A stretch of 64,000 nt of DNA from Tenacibaculum sp. SZ-18 (GCF_002813915.1 NZ_CP019335.1:68888-132887); one strand, 5' to 3'; shown: positions 20,341 to 30,970, counted from the first letter of the stretch. Notes: a model not told the origin generated them from the sequence alone. Program-made: numbers and translations.

Positions 20341-22685
20341 ACCAATCCGTACACAATAGATTAATAAGTTTCATCTGGTCAATCGCTGACGATTGTCTAA
20401 GAGATGTATATGTAAGAGGTAAATACCGAGATGTCATCCTACCCATGGTGGTATTGCGCAGGCTAGATGCACTGCTCGAACCCACCAAAGAAGTTGTAAT
20501 GGAAGAGCTCGCTTTTCAGAGAGATGAAGCAGGCTTTACCGAATGGGATGAAACAGGGTTGAAAGATGCCAGTGGTTATGTGTTTTACAATACCAGTGAA
20601 TGGACGCTGCAACGCCTTTACGATACAGCTACCAATAGCCAACAGATTCTTCAAGCCAATTTTGAAGATTATTTGAATGGCTTTAGCCCTAACGTGAAGG
20701 AAATCATTGAAAAGTTTAAACTGAAAAGCCAAATTCGTCATATGGCTACCAAAGATGTGTTGTTAGATGTATTGGAGAAATTTACATCACCGCACATTAA
20801 CCTAACACCTTTTGACAAGGAAGACCCAGACGGTAGAAAGCTCCCTCCTCTTTCCAACTTAGGAATGGGGTACGTTTTTGAAGAACTGATAAGAAAGTTC
20901 AATGAAGAAAACAATGAAGAAGCTGGAGAACACTTTACCCCTCGTGAGGTAATTGACCTAATGACCCATATTGTTTTTGACCCTATCAAGGACCAACTAC
21001 CGCCTGTAATGACGATTTACGACCCAGCTTGTGGTTCTGGTGGTATGCTTACTGAAGCTCAAAACTTCATAAAGGATGAAGAAGGAGCAATAAAAGCCAC
21101 AGGTGATGTGTACTTGTATGGTAAGGAAATAAATGACGAAACCTATGCCATTTGTAAATCGGATATGATGATTAAAGGGAATAACCCGGAGAACATTCGT
21201 GTTGGTTCTACCTTATCTACCGATGAATTTTCAGGTAACACCTTTGACTTCATGTTGTCCAATCCCCCTTATGGTAAATCATGGAGTACGGACTTAAAAT
21301 ACATTAAAGACGGTAAAGAAATCATTGACCCGCGTTTTGTCATTTCATTAAAAGACTATTGGGGCAATGCTGAGGAAGTAGATGCTACCCCACGTTCTTC
21401 TGATGGACAATTGCTGTTCTTGATGGAAATGGTCAATAAGATGAAGTCTACCGACCAAAGCCCAATAGGTTCTCGCATCGCATCTGTACATAATGGCTCT
21501 AGCTTATTTACGGGAGATGCCGGTGGAGGCGAAAGTAATATAAGACGCTATATTATTGAAAACGATTTGTTGGACTGTATCATTCAGCTACCGAACAACT
21601 TGTTCTACAATACAGGAATTACGACCTATATCTGGGTATTGAGCAATGCCAAAACAGCGGAGCGTAAAGGCAAAGTCATCTTGATTGATGCTTCTGAGCG
21701 TTATGCCAAATTGCGTAAAAATTTAGGTAATAAAAATTGCGAGTTCACCCCGGAACACATCAAAGAAATTCAGGAGGCGTATGCGAATTTTGAAACACTA
21801 GAACGTGCAGGTGAAGATGGTTTAGCTGTTAAAGTATTTGACAATGCCGACTTTGGCTATTACAAAGTAACCATTGACAGACCTAACCGATTGAAAGCAC
21901 AATTCACTGCCGAGCGCATTGCGGATTTACGCTTTGATAAAAGCATTCGTGAAGCCATGCAATGGGCTTATGAGACCTATGGTGAGCAAGTTTATACAGA
22001 TTTAAAGAGTATTGAAAAAGAACTCTTGGATTGGTGCGAGAAAAACGAACTGGATTTAAACGCTAAAAAGCGTAAAACTTTAACGAATCCTGCGACTTGG
22101 AAAAAGCAACAAGACATTTTAAACACCGCCACCCAATTAATGGAAGCCATTGGTACTGAGGAGTACAACGATTACAATGTCTTTTTAGACTTAGTGAACC
22201 AAGAGTTGAAGAAAAGTAAAACCAAACTCTCTGCCAGTGAAAAAAATCAAATTCTAGGAGCGATAAGTTGGTATGACGAAACTGCTGAAAAGGTCATTAA
22301 GAAAAAACAAAAACTGAGTGGCGATAAACTGGATCAACTCTTACACCGTTTAGATTGTACAGAGGAGCAATTATCGGATTACGGGTATTATCCAAGTGGT
22401 AATAAAGACGAGTACATTATTTATGATAATTCGAGCGATTTACGCGATACCGAAAATGTGCCATTGGTAGAAAATATACACGACTATTTCTTGCGTGAGG
22501 TACAACCACATGTAGCCGAAGCGTGGATTGACTTAGATAAAACCAAAATTGGTTATGAAATAAGCTTTAACAAGTATTTCTACCAGCACAAGCCACTTAG
22601 ACCTATAGAAGAAGTGAGTGCTGAAATCTTGGCCTTGGAAAAAGAAAATGAAGGTTTAATTATGGACATCTTAAGCCTAGCCTAA
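20337..22685 (+). CDS. hsdM: Type I restriction-modification DNA methyltransferase subunit
   Basis: 782 residues. It methylates adenine at N6 in the target chosen by HsdS. The N-terminal HsdM helical domain covers residues 1-150. The N6-Mtase domain shows the SAM motif DPACGSGGM (229-237) and the catalytic NPPYG (309-313). The C-terminal part beyond about 500 extends with a helical region (DLNAKKRKTLTNPATWKKQQ, SASEKNQILGAI) not present in short HsdM proteins, so this is the long form. It overlaps the regulator start and shares its stop base with hsdS. Complete and apparently intact. Confidence 0.95.
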   Translation: MNQSVHNRLISFIWSIADDCLRDVYVRGKYRDVILPMVVLRRLDALLEPTKEVVMEELAFQRDEAGFTEWDETGLKDASGYVFYNTSEWTLQRLYDTATNSQQILQANFEDYLNGFSPNVKEIIEKFKLKSQIRHMATKDVLLDVLEKFTSPHINLTPFDKEDPDGRKLPPLSNLGMGYVFEELIRKFNEENNEEAGEHFTPREVIDLMTHIVFDPIKDQLPPVMTIYDPACGSGGMLTEAQNFIKDEEGAIKATGDVYLYGKEINDETYAICKSDMMIKGNNPENIRVGSTLSTDEFSGNTFDFMLSNPPYGKSWSTDLKYIKDGKEIIDPRFVISLKDYWGNAEEVDATPRSSDGQLLFLMEMVNKMKSTDQSPIGSRIASVHNGSSLFTGDAGGGESNIRRYIIENDLLDCIIQLPNNLFYNTGITTYIWVLSNAKTAERKGKVILIDASERYAKLRKNLGNKNCEFTPEHIKEIQEAYANFETLERAGEDGLAVKVFDNADFGYYKVTIDRPNRLKAQFTAERIADLRFDKSIREAMQWAYETYGEQVYTDLKSIEKELLDWCEKNELDLNAKKRKTLTNPATWKKQQDILNTATQLMEAIGTEEYNDYNVFLDLVNQELKKSKTKLSASEKNQILGAISWYDETAEKVIKKKQKLSGDKLDQLLHRLDCTEEQLSDYGYYPSGNKDEYIIYDNSSDLRDTENVPLVENIHDYFLREVQPHVAEAWIDLDKTKIGYEISFNKYFYQHKPLRPIEEVSAEILALEKENEGLIMDILSLA

Positions 22686-24010
22686 TGGAACAGACGTTGA
22701 CTAAAAATACTTTCCAAAAGTATTCTGGATATAAAGATTCTGGAGAATATTGGTTGGGTGAAATACCCGATTACTGGGAAGCAAAAAAGTTGAAACATTT
22801 ATTTTCGGAGAAAAAGATTACTCACAATCCGAATCTCGGTTGTGGTGCAATAAGTTTTGGAGAAGTTATAACAAAAGATGATGACAAAATCCCAGAATCT
22901 ACAAAGGCTTCCTATCAGGAAGTGCTGGAGGGCGAATTTCTTGTTAACCCATTAAACCTTAATTATGACCTTAAAAGCTTAAGAATAGCTCTATCTAAAA
23001 TTAATGTTGTCGTTAGTTCAGGGTATATTGTTTTGAAAGATCTAGGGCAAATCAATCGACAGTACTACAAATATTTACTACATAGATATGATGTAGCTTA
23101 CATGAAGTTGTTGGGTTCTGGAGTAAGGCAAACAATAAATTTTAATCATATTTCAAATAGTTTATTGGCATACCCTCCATTAAATGAACAAACCGCCATT
23201 GCCAATTTCTTAGACGACAAAACCGCTAAAATAGACCAAGCCATTGCCCAAAAAGAGCAGCTAATAGCCCTGCTTAAAGAACGCAAGCAAATCATCATTC
23301 AAAATGCGGTAACCAAAGGTTTAGACCCTAATGTAAAGATGAAAGACTCTGGTGTGGAATGGATTGGGGAGATTCCGGAGCATTGGGAGGTGAAGAGATT
23401 GAAAAATCTAACTAATTATTTTAAAGGGTTTGCTTTCAAATCTCAAGATTTTATTGAAGAGAAAGGCTTACCAATTGTCAAAGCAAGTAATATTAAAAAT
23501 TGGGAGATTAAGAATGTTAAGTCCTTCATAGATTATAGCAATCAAAGAGAAGAATTTTCGAGGTTTAAATTGTCAACGGGTAATATTATTATATCAACAG
23601 TTGGGAGTAAGCCGCATATAAAAGAATCTGCTGTAGGCCAATTAGCATTTGTAAAGGAGGGGTTTAATAATGCATATTTAAATCAGAATACAGTTTGTTT
23701 TCGTGCTAATATTAAGATAGAAAAGAGTTTTTTGAAGTATGTTTTCGTGAGTAAATATATGAGAGATAGTTTTGATAGAATCTCATTATGGATTGCCAAT
23801 CAAGCATATTTGGAGGTCGACTCAATTCGAGAGCAAATTGTTCCCTTGCCTGCTATCAAAGAGCAAAAAGTAATTACCGACTTTATTGAAAAAAAATCAT
23901 TTAGAATTAATAATACCATTGCCCTTCAACAAACCCAAATCGAAAAGCTTAAAGAGTATAAAGCTACCTTGATAGATAGTGCGGTAACGGGTAAAATAAA
24001 AGTGTGTTAG
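22685..24010 (+). CDS. hsdS: Type I restriction-modification specificity subunit
   Basis: 441 residues with the two-target-domain architecture. Each half begins with the same phrase: KDSGEYWLGEIPDYWEAKKLKHLF (about 15-40) and KDSGVEWIGEIPEHWEVKRLKNL (about 220-242). Each ends with a conserved helix (LNEQTAIANFLDDKTAKIDQAIAQKEQLIALLKERKQIII; IKEQKVITDFIEKKSFRINNTIALQQTQIEKLKEYKATLI). The two target-recognition domains differ, so a bipartite recognition sequence is expected, which cannot be read from sequence. It starts on the last base of hsdM. Complete. Confidence 0.93.
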   Translation: MEQTLTKNTFQKYSGYKDSGEYWLGEIPDYWEAKKLKHLFSEKKITHNPNLGCGAISFGEVITKDDDKIPESTKASYQEVLEGEFLVNPLNLNYDLKSLRIALSKINVVVSSGYIVLKDLGQINRQYYKYLLHRYDVAYMKLLGSGVRQTINFNHISNSLLAYPPLNEQTAIANFLDDKTAKIDQAIAQKEQLIALLKERKQIIIQNAVTKGLDPNVKMKDSGVEWIGEIPEHWEVKRLKNLTNYFKGFAFKSQDFIEEKGLPIVKASNIKNWEIKNVKSFIDYSNQREEFSRFKLSTGNIIISTVGSKPHIKESAVGQLAFVKEGFNNAYLNQNTVCFRANIKIEKSFLKYVFVSKYMRDSFDRISLWIANQAYLEVDSIREQIVPLPAIKEQKVITDFIEKKSFRINNTIALQQTQIEKLKEYKATLIDSAVTGKIKVC

Positions 24011-24015
24011 CTGCT

Positions 24016-27000
24016 ATGCAAGAAGACAGAGACCAATTAATAGAGAAAACCAGGAAAGAAGACGAACGATCAGATTTAAAACAGCACGCTGATGGGATGC
24101 TGCGTGATTTTGAAAAATTCAATAAAAATTCTTCCAATCGTGCCATTTGGGAATTGGTGCAAAATGCCTGCGATTTAACCACGCAGTGTAAAATTGAAAT
24201 AGATTATCGAGATAACCTGTTTTCTTTCTCGCATAACGGTAAAGCATTTACTACTAAGACTTTAATTTCTTTAGTAAAACAAGTAAGTGGTAAATATGGT
24301 GATGAAGATATTACAGAGGTCGGTAAATACGGCACAGGGTTTTTAACTACGCACACTTTTGGAAGGAAATTCAAGCTTAACTCCTATCTGGATGCAGATG
24401 GATATTATTTGCCAATTAAAGACTTTGAAATTGACAGAACACCTAAAATTTGGCAAGACCTAAGTGACAATATTTCGGATCAGAAAAAACGTGTTTACGA
24501 TTTATTAGAGAAAGAAAGTGCAGTAGAAGTTTCTGCCTTAAAAACCACTTTCACGTATCTCCCTCATTCGGAGAAAGAACGTGAATATATCAAAGAGTCA
24601 TCCAAGTATTTAGATGATTATATCCCTTTGGTTTTTACAATAAATGATAGATTAAAAGAAGTTGTAATTCATCAACCAAATGGAGCAAAGGACACTTACC
24701 AATTTCATAGTAAACAAAGAATAAAAAACGACAAGGGAATTGAATTACACCAATCGATTCTATTAAAGAACAATGAAGAAATACATCTCTTCAGTATAAG
24801 AGATGAGGAAGAAGAAATTGAAATTATCCTGCCAATAAACAAGAACAATGAGGTCATTCAGTTTAATGAGAATATTGCCCGTTTATTCTATTACTATCCT
24901 TTAATTGGTTCAGAAGATTTTGGTTTAAACTTTATCATTAATTGCAATAAGTTCTTACCCACAGAACCTAGAGACACCATTCATTTAAAAAGTGATAAGG
25001 ATCAAGTAAAAGCAGATGAAGAAGCAAATAGGCTCATTATTGAGAAATGCTCTAGCCTTATTTTTTCGTTTTTAAGAAGCAACATCATTGAAGTTAAAAA
25101 CCCATTACTCTATACAAACGTCAACTTTAGAACAGACAGAGATGATATCTTTTTGAACGAGTACTTTACCGAGTTGAGTAATAAATGGAATTCAGAATTA
25201 AGTGAACTACCGTTTGTAAAAACAAATGATGGCTATAAATCTATAAATAATGTAAGTTATTTATCGGAAGATTTTTTAAACACAGAAGATGACCTTTTCG
25301 ATTGTTTTTATGAACTCATCTCAAAGTTTTATTCCAACATCCCTGTTAAAGAAGATATCGTCAAATGGAGTGAACACGCCATTAACTGGAGCAATGAATC
25401 CACCAATTTTATAACTCATAGTGATTTACTTGAGAAAATAAGTGAATGTAGTCTTCAAGATTTTAACGAAACGATTCTTGTACAATACTATAAACACATC
25501 ATTGATTTTGTTGATATCGCCTATTTCAACGATTTAGACTTAATACCCAATATAGAAGGGAATTTCAATAAAATTGGAGTATTGCTAAAACCCGATAATC
25601 TCAATGATACACTTATTGAACTGGGTAAAGTTTTAATACCTGTCTCAGTTTCAAAATTGATTCATCCTGCTTTTCATTTCAGTTTTTCTATCAATTTATT
25701 TAATCGTAGAAATTTCTCTGATGAAGTAAAAAACAGCTTAGATGAAAAAAATATAGGCGATTCTATTTTTTATCCTGAAGAACTAAACAATGAACTTTAT
25801 CATTATGATTTAGTAGAGACAAAAAATAAAGTTGAGGCATCCTATTTCAAATCCCTATTAGAATTTTGTAAACTCACCAATAGTACTGATTCAATCAGTA
25901 AGCCAAACCAACTATTAAAAAAGATTTCAACCTACTACAATTGGGATGAAAGTTTACTTCACCTGCCTAGTTTAAGTGAAGACAGTGAAAATATTGAGTC
26001 ACGCTCTACCAGAAAAGTACTAATTAAAATATTCTGCAATTTAATAGCATTGCACAATAACAATTGGGTTAAAGAGAACACTGCGTTTTTGAGCGATTTA
26101 TGCTCCCTCTATGACGATAGCTATAAAGAGGTTTACAAGGAAAGCAAAATCTATCCAAATCAATTGTTCGAACTTCATTTAGCTGAAGATTTGAAAAGAG
26201 ATAAAGGGGTTGATGAGGATATTAAATTAATTTATTTAAGTGTTATTGCTAAGGATATTAATGAAGTTTTAGTGATTAGCGATTTTAATGCATTTCTACC
26301 AGACGACTACATCAACAATAGATCTCTAACGACTACTATTGAAGAAACCTTATTTCAGGATAATATTAGTGATATAGAGAATCATCCTTTTAAAACCACT
26401 ATACTCAAAATCATCCCACTTTTAACGGAGCAAAAATATCAACATTTGTTTCCTCAGTTAAACGACAAAAAGGCAAGCATAATGATTTCAGTGGTTTCTA
26501 AAGAAGAAACCAAAGAAGACATATTTTCAATAGTGACACTAGATGATGAAAAAATCAAAAACATTGGTGACCTAGTAAGAAAATCCAATTTTGAAGAAAT
26601 ACTGAATAAAGCACTTGAAAGTATTGAAGATGAAAATCAACGTAAGGCTAATTTTCAATTCAAACATCAAATCGGTACTCACATAGAAGAGAAATTGAAA
26701 GAACACCTAAAACAGTTGTTTCAGCCAGAGGATATTAAATGTGAAGTATTAGGCGAGCAAGATGGTCAGGATATAGTCATCAAAATAAAGGATGAGATTA
26801 AATACTACATAGAAGTAAAATCTAGATGGGATAAACGAACTTCAATCAAAATGTCTCGGAACCAAACATTGAGATCTAATGAGCACCATAATATTTATGC
26901 TTTATGTTCTGTAGACATGACCGACTATCATGAAGAAGACAGATTTGAAATCTCAGATATCAACAAAATTTTAGACAATATAAAATTCGTCAACAATATT

Positions 27001-27183
27001 GGTGAAAAGGTAGAACACCTTGTGGAAGTTTTTGAGCAAACTAAACAGCTGGATGAAATTCACCTAGATGGTGATTATAGAACACTAGTACCTCAAAAAG
27101 TAATTGAAGCATTTGGATTAAGTTTTAGACGATTTGAAGATTACTTAATCGCCTCATTAAAAAGTACAATACATGCAGAGTAA
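24016..27183 (+). CDS. GHKL (sacsin/Hsp90-like) ATPase with DUF3883/PD-(D/E)xK-like C-terminus
   Basis: 1055 residues from the ATG at 24016; a GTG at 24004 would overlap hsdS. The N-terminal ATPase shows the Bergerat fold: ELVQNACD (46-53, with Asn50), the second motif as HNGKAF in place of DNGxGM, and VGKYGTGFL (102-110). The long middle is helical and unassigned. Near the end, D919-x13-E933-V-K935 (in GQDIVIKIKDEIKYYIEVKS) fits a PD-(D/E)xK nuclease-like DUF3883 domain. GHKL ATPases of MORC/sacsin type are known in restriction systems, but their mechanism there is unknown. Lying between hsdS and hsdR and overlapping hsdR, it is an integral part of the operon and may be an accessory effector. 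Confidence 0.8.
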   Translation: MQEDRDQLIEKTRKEDERSDLKQHADGMLRDFEKFNKNSSNRAIWELVQNACDLTTQCKIEIDYRDNLFSFSHNGKAFTTKTLISLVKQVSGKYGDEDITEVGKYGTGFLTTHTFGRKFKLNSYLDADGYYLPIKDFEIDRTPKIWQDLSDNISDQKKRVYDLLEKESAVEVSALKTTFTYLPHSEKEREYIKESSKYLDDYIPLVFTINDRLKEVVIHQPNGAKDTYQFHSKQRIKNDKGIELHQSILLKNNEEIHLFSIRDEEEEIEIILPINKNNEVIQFNENIARLFYYYPLIGSEDFGLNFIINCNKFLPTEPRDTIHLKSDKDQVKADEEANRLIIEKCSSLIFSFLRSNIIEVKNPLLYTNVNFRTDRDDIFLNEYFTELSNKWNSELSELPFVKTNDGYKSINNVSYLSEDFLNTEDDLFDCFYELISKFYSNIPVKEDIVKWSEHAINWSNESTNFITHSDLLEKISECSLQDFNETILVQYYKHIIDFVDIAYFNDLDLIPNIEGNFNKIGVLLKPDNLNDTLIELGKVLIPVSVSKLIHPAFHFSFSINLFNRRNFSDEVKNSLDEKNIGDSIFYPEELNNELYHYDLVETKNKVEASYFKSLLEFCKLTNSTDSISKPNQLLKKISTYYNWDESLLHLPSLSEDSENIESRSTRKVLIKIFCNLIALHNNNWVKENTAFLSDLCSLYDDSYKEVYKESKIYPNQLFELHLAEDLKRDKGVDEDIKLIYLSVIAKDINEVLVISDFNAFLPDDYINNRSLTTTIEETLFQDNISDIENHPFKTTILKIIPLLTEQKYQHLFPQLNDKKASIMISVVSKEETKEDIFSIVTLDDEKIKNIGDLVRKSNFEEILNKALESIEDENQRKANFQFKHQIGTHIEEKLKEHLKQLFQPEDIKCEVLGEQDGQDIVIKIKDEIKYYIEVKSRWDKRTSIKMSRNQTLRSNEHHNIYALCSVDMTDYHEEDRFEISDINKILDNIKFVNNIGEKVEHLVEVFEQTKQLDEIHLDGDYRTLVPQKVIEAFGLSFRRFEDYLIASLKSTIHAE

Positions 27184-30100
27184 AACTAACGAACAGGCAT
27201 TAGAAGCTGCCATAGAAAAAGCCTTAACTGGAACTTGCTTAGAAGATGTAAAATCAGCAGGAAACACCGTGCAAGAAGCGCAAGATTTGTATCGGACAGG
27301 CAATGGCTATTATATCGGTGTTGCCAATGATTTTAATGCAAAATATGCCCTAGATGAAACCCGTTTTTGGCACTTTTTAGAGGAAACTCAAAAAGAAGAA
27401 CTCGAAAAACTGCAACGCTCTTCCGATTGGAAACTAAAAATTCTAGAGCGCTACGACCGTATGGTTAAGAAATACGGCATTCTGCGTTTGTTACGGAAAG
27501 GTCTAGAAGTAGAAGATGCGCATTTTACCTTGTTGTATCAATTGCCTATGGCGAGTAGTAGCCAAATGGTAAAAGACAATTTTGAGAAAAACGAGTTTAG
27601 TGTTACCCGACAAATTCGCTATAACCTAGAAAACACCAGAGAAGAAATTGATATGGTGGTTTTTATCAACGGTTTGGCAATTGCCAGTTTAGAACTCAAA
27701 AACCAATGGACAGGACAAAACGCCAAAGTTCATGGTATCAAACAATACAAATACGATAGAGATACCCGACAGCCACTATTGAATTTTGGGCGTTGCATTG
27801 TGCACTTTGCGGTAGATACGGATGAAGTGTATATGTGCACCAAATTGGCTGGTAGTAAATCGTTCTTTTTACCCTTTAACAAAGGACATAATGAAGGTAA
27901 AGGCAATCCACCCAATCCTTTTGGACATAAATCTGCTTACTTGTGGGAAGAAGTATTTACGCGTGAAAGTTTAGCCAACATTATTCAGCATTTTGTTCGT
28001 TTTGATGGCAAAGCTAAAGATGCACTCAGCAAGCGCACCTTATTTTTCCCTCGTTTCCATCAAATGGATGTGGTACGTAAAATATTGGGGCACGCTTCTA
28101 AAAACGGTGTGGGTCATACCTACTTAATTCAACACTCGGCAGGTTCAGGAAAATCCAACTCCATTACATGGGCGGCTTATCAACTCATAGAAACTTATCC
28201 TGAACAAGAAGGATTACCGGGTTCAAAAGGGATTCAGAATCCATTATTCGATTCCGTAATTGTAGTAACCGATAGAAGGTTACTAGACAAACAGCTTCGT
28301 GAAAACATCAAAGAGTTTTCAGAAGTTAAAAATATTGTTGCCCCTGCTTTCACTTCTAAAGATTTACGAGACAATTTAGAGCAAGGCAAAAAGATCATCA
28401 TTACCACCATTCAGAAATTCCCTTTCATAGTAGATGGCATTACAGATTTAAGTGACAAACGATTTGCCGTAGTTATTGATGAAGCACACAGTTCCCAAAG
28501 TGGAACAGCCGCAGGTAAAATGAACCAAGCCATGGGTATGGGGCAAAATGAAGAGGAAGAAGATGCGCAAGACAAAATATTAAAAGCCATGCAAGCCCGA
28601 AAAATGAAGGGCAATGCTTCATATTTAGCTTTTACAGCCACCCCAAAAAATGCTACGCTAGAACGTTTTGGAACCCAACAAGAAGATGGTTCATTTAAAC
28701 CTTTCCACTTGTATTCTATGAAACAAGCCATTGAAGAAGGGTTTATTTTGGATGTTTTAGCGAACTATACCACTTATAAAAGCTATTACGAAATAGAAAA
28801 GTCTATAGAAGATAATCCACTATTCGATACCAAAAAAGCACAAAAGAAACTGCGTGCATTTGTAGAGCGAGATAAACGCACCATTGCCACCAAAGCTGAA
28901 ATTATGATGGAGCACTTTATTAGTAAAGTGTACAACACCAAAAAGCTGAAAGGAAAGGCAAAAGCCATGGTAGTAACACAAAACATTCCATCAGCAATCC
29001 GTTATTATCAATCGCTATCCAGAATATTAAAAGACAAAGGCAATCCGTTTAATATTGCAGTCGCTTTTTCTGGTAAGAAACTGGTAGATGGTGTAGAATA
29101 CACAGAAGCAGATTTAAATGGCTTTGGAGACAAAGACACCCGCGATAAATTTGACACGGACGAGTACCGTATTTTGGTAGTAGCTAACAAATACTTAACA
29201 GGTTTTGACCAACCTAAGTTATGTACTATGTATGTAGATAAGAAATTGCAAGGTGTTCTCGCGGTGCAAGCTTTAAGTAGATTAAACCGAGCAGCAGATA
29301 AGCTAGGAAAGAAAACAGAAGATCTGTTCGTTCTAGATTTCTTCAACAAAGTAGATGACATTAAAGCTTCATTTGATCCTTTTTATACCTCTACTTCTTT
29401 AAGTGGTGTAACAGATATTAATGTATTGCACGAAATCAAGGGATCTCTAGATGATGTAGCTGTTTATGAATGGTCAGAAGTAGAATCATTTGTAGAAAAG
29501 TATTTTGAGGGTGTAGATGCACAACAACTCAGTCCAATTATTGACACAGCAGCCAATCGTTTCAACCAAGAATTGGAATTGGAAGATGATGAAAAAGCAG
29601 ACTTCAAAATTAAAGCCAAACAGTTTGTAAAAATCTATGGACAAATGGCTTCCATCATGCCTTATGAGGTATTGGAGTGGGAAAAGTTGTTTTGGTTCCT
29701 GAAATTCTTAGTTCCTAAATTGATTGTGAAAACCAAAGAGGACGAACTCATTGATGAATTGTTGGAATCAGTTGATCTGTCCACGTATGGTTTGGAACGA
29801 ACAAAACTGAATCACACCATTGGCTTAGATGATTCTTCAACGGAATTGGACCCACAAAATCCAAATCCAAGAGGAGCCCATGGCGGAGATGAAGAAAAAG
29901 ACCCGCTAGAAGAAATCATAAGAACTTTCAATGAAAGATGGTTTCATGGTTGGGATGCAACACCAGAGGATCAAAGAGTGAAATTTGTCACGCTGAGCAA
30001 GCATATTCAGGCACATCCTGATTATCAAACCAAGGTAGCGGAGAATAGCGACACGCAGAATCGAGAAATTGCCTTCAAAAAGATATTAGATGATGTAATG

Positions 30101-30226
30101 CGAGAGCAACGTAAAAAAGAACTGGACTTGTATAAACTCTATGCAAAAGACGACTCTTTCTATCAAGCTTTCTTTGATACTATGAAACGAATGGTTGATA
30201 ACCCAGGTTTGGGTCAATCGAGATAG
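27173..30226 (+). CDS. hsdR: Type I restriction endonuclease subunit
   Basis: 1017 residues. An N-terminal nuclease with D160...E174-L-K176 (EEIDMVV...SLELK) is followed by a superfamily-2 translocase: Walker A AGSGKSNS (G324-S328), DEAH box (436-439), TATPK motif, and the C-terminal helicase half with QALSRLNRA. It cuts DNA far from the unmodified site after ATP-driven translocation. The tail (residues 830-1017) contains helices that bind the methyltransferase. The start overlaps the GHKL gene by 11 bases, so the operon is translationally coupled. Complete and likely active. Confidence 0.95.
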   Translation: MQSKTNEQALEAAIEKALTGTCLEDVKSAGNTVQEAQDLYRTGNGYYIGVANDFNAKYALDETRFWHFLEETQKEELEKLQRSSDWKLKILERYDRMVKKYGILRLLRKGLEVEDAHFTLLYQLPMASSSQMVKDNFEKNEFSVTRQIRYNLENTREEIDMVVFINGLAIASLELKNQWTGQNAKVHGIKQYKYDRDTRQPLLNFGRCIVHFAVDTDEVYMCTKLAGSKSFFLPFNKGHNEGKGNPPNPFGHKSAYLWEEVFTRESLANIIQHFVRFDGKAKDALSKRTLFFPRFHQMDVVRKILGHASKNGVGHTYLIQHSAGSGKSNSITWAAYQLIETYPEQEGLPGSKGIQNPLFDSVIVVTDRRLLDKQLRENIKEFSEVKNIVAPAFTSKDLRDNLEQGKKIIITTIQKFPFIVDGITDLSDKRFAVVIDEAHSSQSGTAAGKMNQAMGMGQNEEEEDAQDKILKAMQARKMKGNASYLAFTATPKNATLERFGTQQEDGSFKPFHLYSMKQAIEEGFILDVLANYTTYKSYYEIEKSIEDNPLFDTKKAQKKLRAFVERDKRTIATKAEIMMEHFISKVYNTKKLKGKAKAMVVTQNIPSAIRYYQSLSRILKDKGNPFNIAVAFSGKKLVDGVEYTEADLNGFGDKDTRDKFDTDEYRILVVANKYLTGFDQPKLCTMYVDKKLQGVLAVQALSRLNRAADKLGKKTEDLFVLDFFNKVDDIKASFDPFYTSTSLSGVTDINVLHEIKGSLDDVAVYEWSEVESFVEKYFEGVDAQQLSPIIDTAANRFNQELELEDDEKADFKIKAKQFVKIYGQMASIMPYEVLEWEKLFWFLKFLVPKLIVKTKEDELIDELLESVDLSTYGLERTKLNHTIGLDDSSTELDPQNPNPRGAHGGDEEKDPLEEIIRTFNERWFHGWDATPEDQRVKFVTLSKHIQAHPDYQTKVAENSDTQNREIAFKKILDDVMREQRKKELDLYKLYAKDDSFYQAFFDTMKRMVDNPGLGQSR

Positions 30227-30233
30227 ATAATAG

Positions 30234-30365
30234 CCAACGCATGTTCAAGAACATTGTAATTACTCACAGGTTTTCGTTTGCTTTTTGTGTTCGTGAACCT
30301 AAAGGTTTCTCCTTACTGCGTTTGCGGCAGCGCTTTCTCGCCAACGCTAAAAACAAAATGAATAA
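30234..30365. repeat. Right boundary repeat of the restriction-modification operon
   Basis: Begins 8 bases after the hsdR stop. 30234-30255 matches 19979-20000 at 19 of 22 positions (core CGCATGTTCAAGAACATT). It is followed by a GC-rich stretch (GCGTTTGCGGCAGCGCTTTC) and CGCCAAC, parallel to the left side. Non-coding. The pair suggests the R-M operon entered as one unit. Confidence 0.45.
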
Positions 30366-30463
30366 AATAAAATCAGCATACATCAAAGAACTGAGGTAAA
30401 AACCAACGAGAATCTATTTAACTTAAGAAGTATATAATTAATTACGTTTGAATAGCAACTATG

Positions 30464-30757
30464 TTAATAAGACAATTCAATCATCTCCTGTAATAATTCT
30501 TCAGGAGATAGTTTTTTAGTAAGTCTTTCCAAGTTCTTTTCAGCTTTAGAAACATGACCAAATAAGGAGTGCGATACTCCAATCTTTCTTATAAGATTAA
30601 TAAAATATTCTAAAGCTATTATGTTCTGATAGCGAACAAACTGATCAGCGTTTAAGTGTGGCACACCTTGACTTTTAACTACGTTGGAGAAATACTTTGC
30701 ATACATATTGCAAAGTTCGTTATAATTTGTAGCATTGATTGCTTGATTTTGTAGCAT
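30464..30757 (-). CDS. Hypothetical protein near the island end
   Basis: 97 residues from an ATG at 30757 (MLQNQAINATNYNELCNMY); a TTG 24 bases earlier is possible. Helical, soluble, with no recognised domain. The phrase LIRKIGVSHSLFGHVSKAEKNLERLTKKLSPEELLQEMIEL could be a helix bundle. It is the last gene of the island, facing inward and 214 bases from the tRNA remnant, a spot where integrases or excision factors often lie. It does not look like one. Confidence 0.5.
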   Translation of the reverse strand: MLQNQAINATNYNELCNMYAKYFSNVVKSQGVPHLNADQFVRYQNIIALEYFINLIRKIGVSHSLFGHVSKAEKNLERLTKKLSPEELLQEMIELSY

Positions 30758-30970
30758 GTTAATAAGTGTTTTCAAATTCAAACTAAATAGTAGCTTTACA
30801 GCTATTTTAGAGCTAAAAAAATTCTACTTTTTATCAAAGACTTATAAGAAACGAAAAAGAACTATTGATACAAGAACTAATTTATATTTACAAATTTTTT
30901 ACGAATTTAAATGTAATACAAACCTTCAAATCGCTGTTAATCAATATTTTAATCAGTATTGTGAATATTA

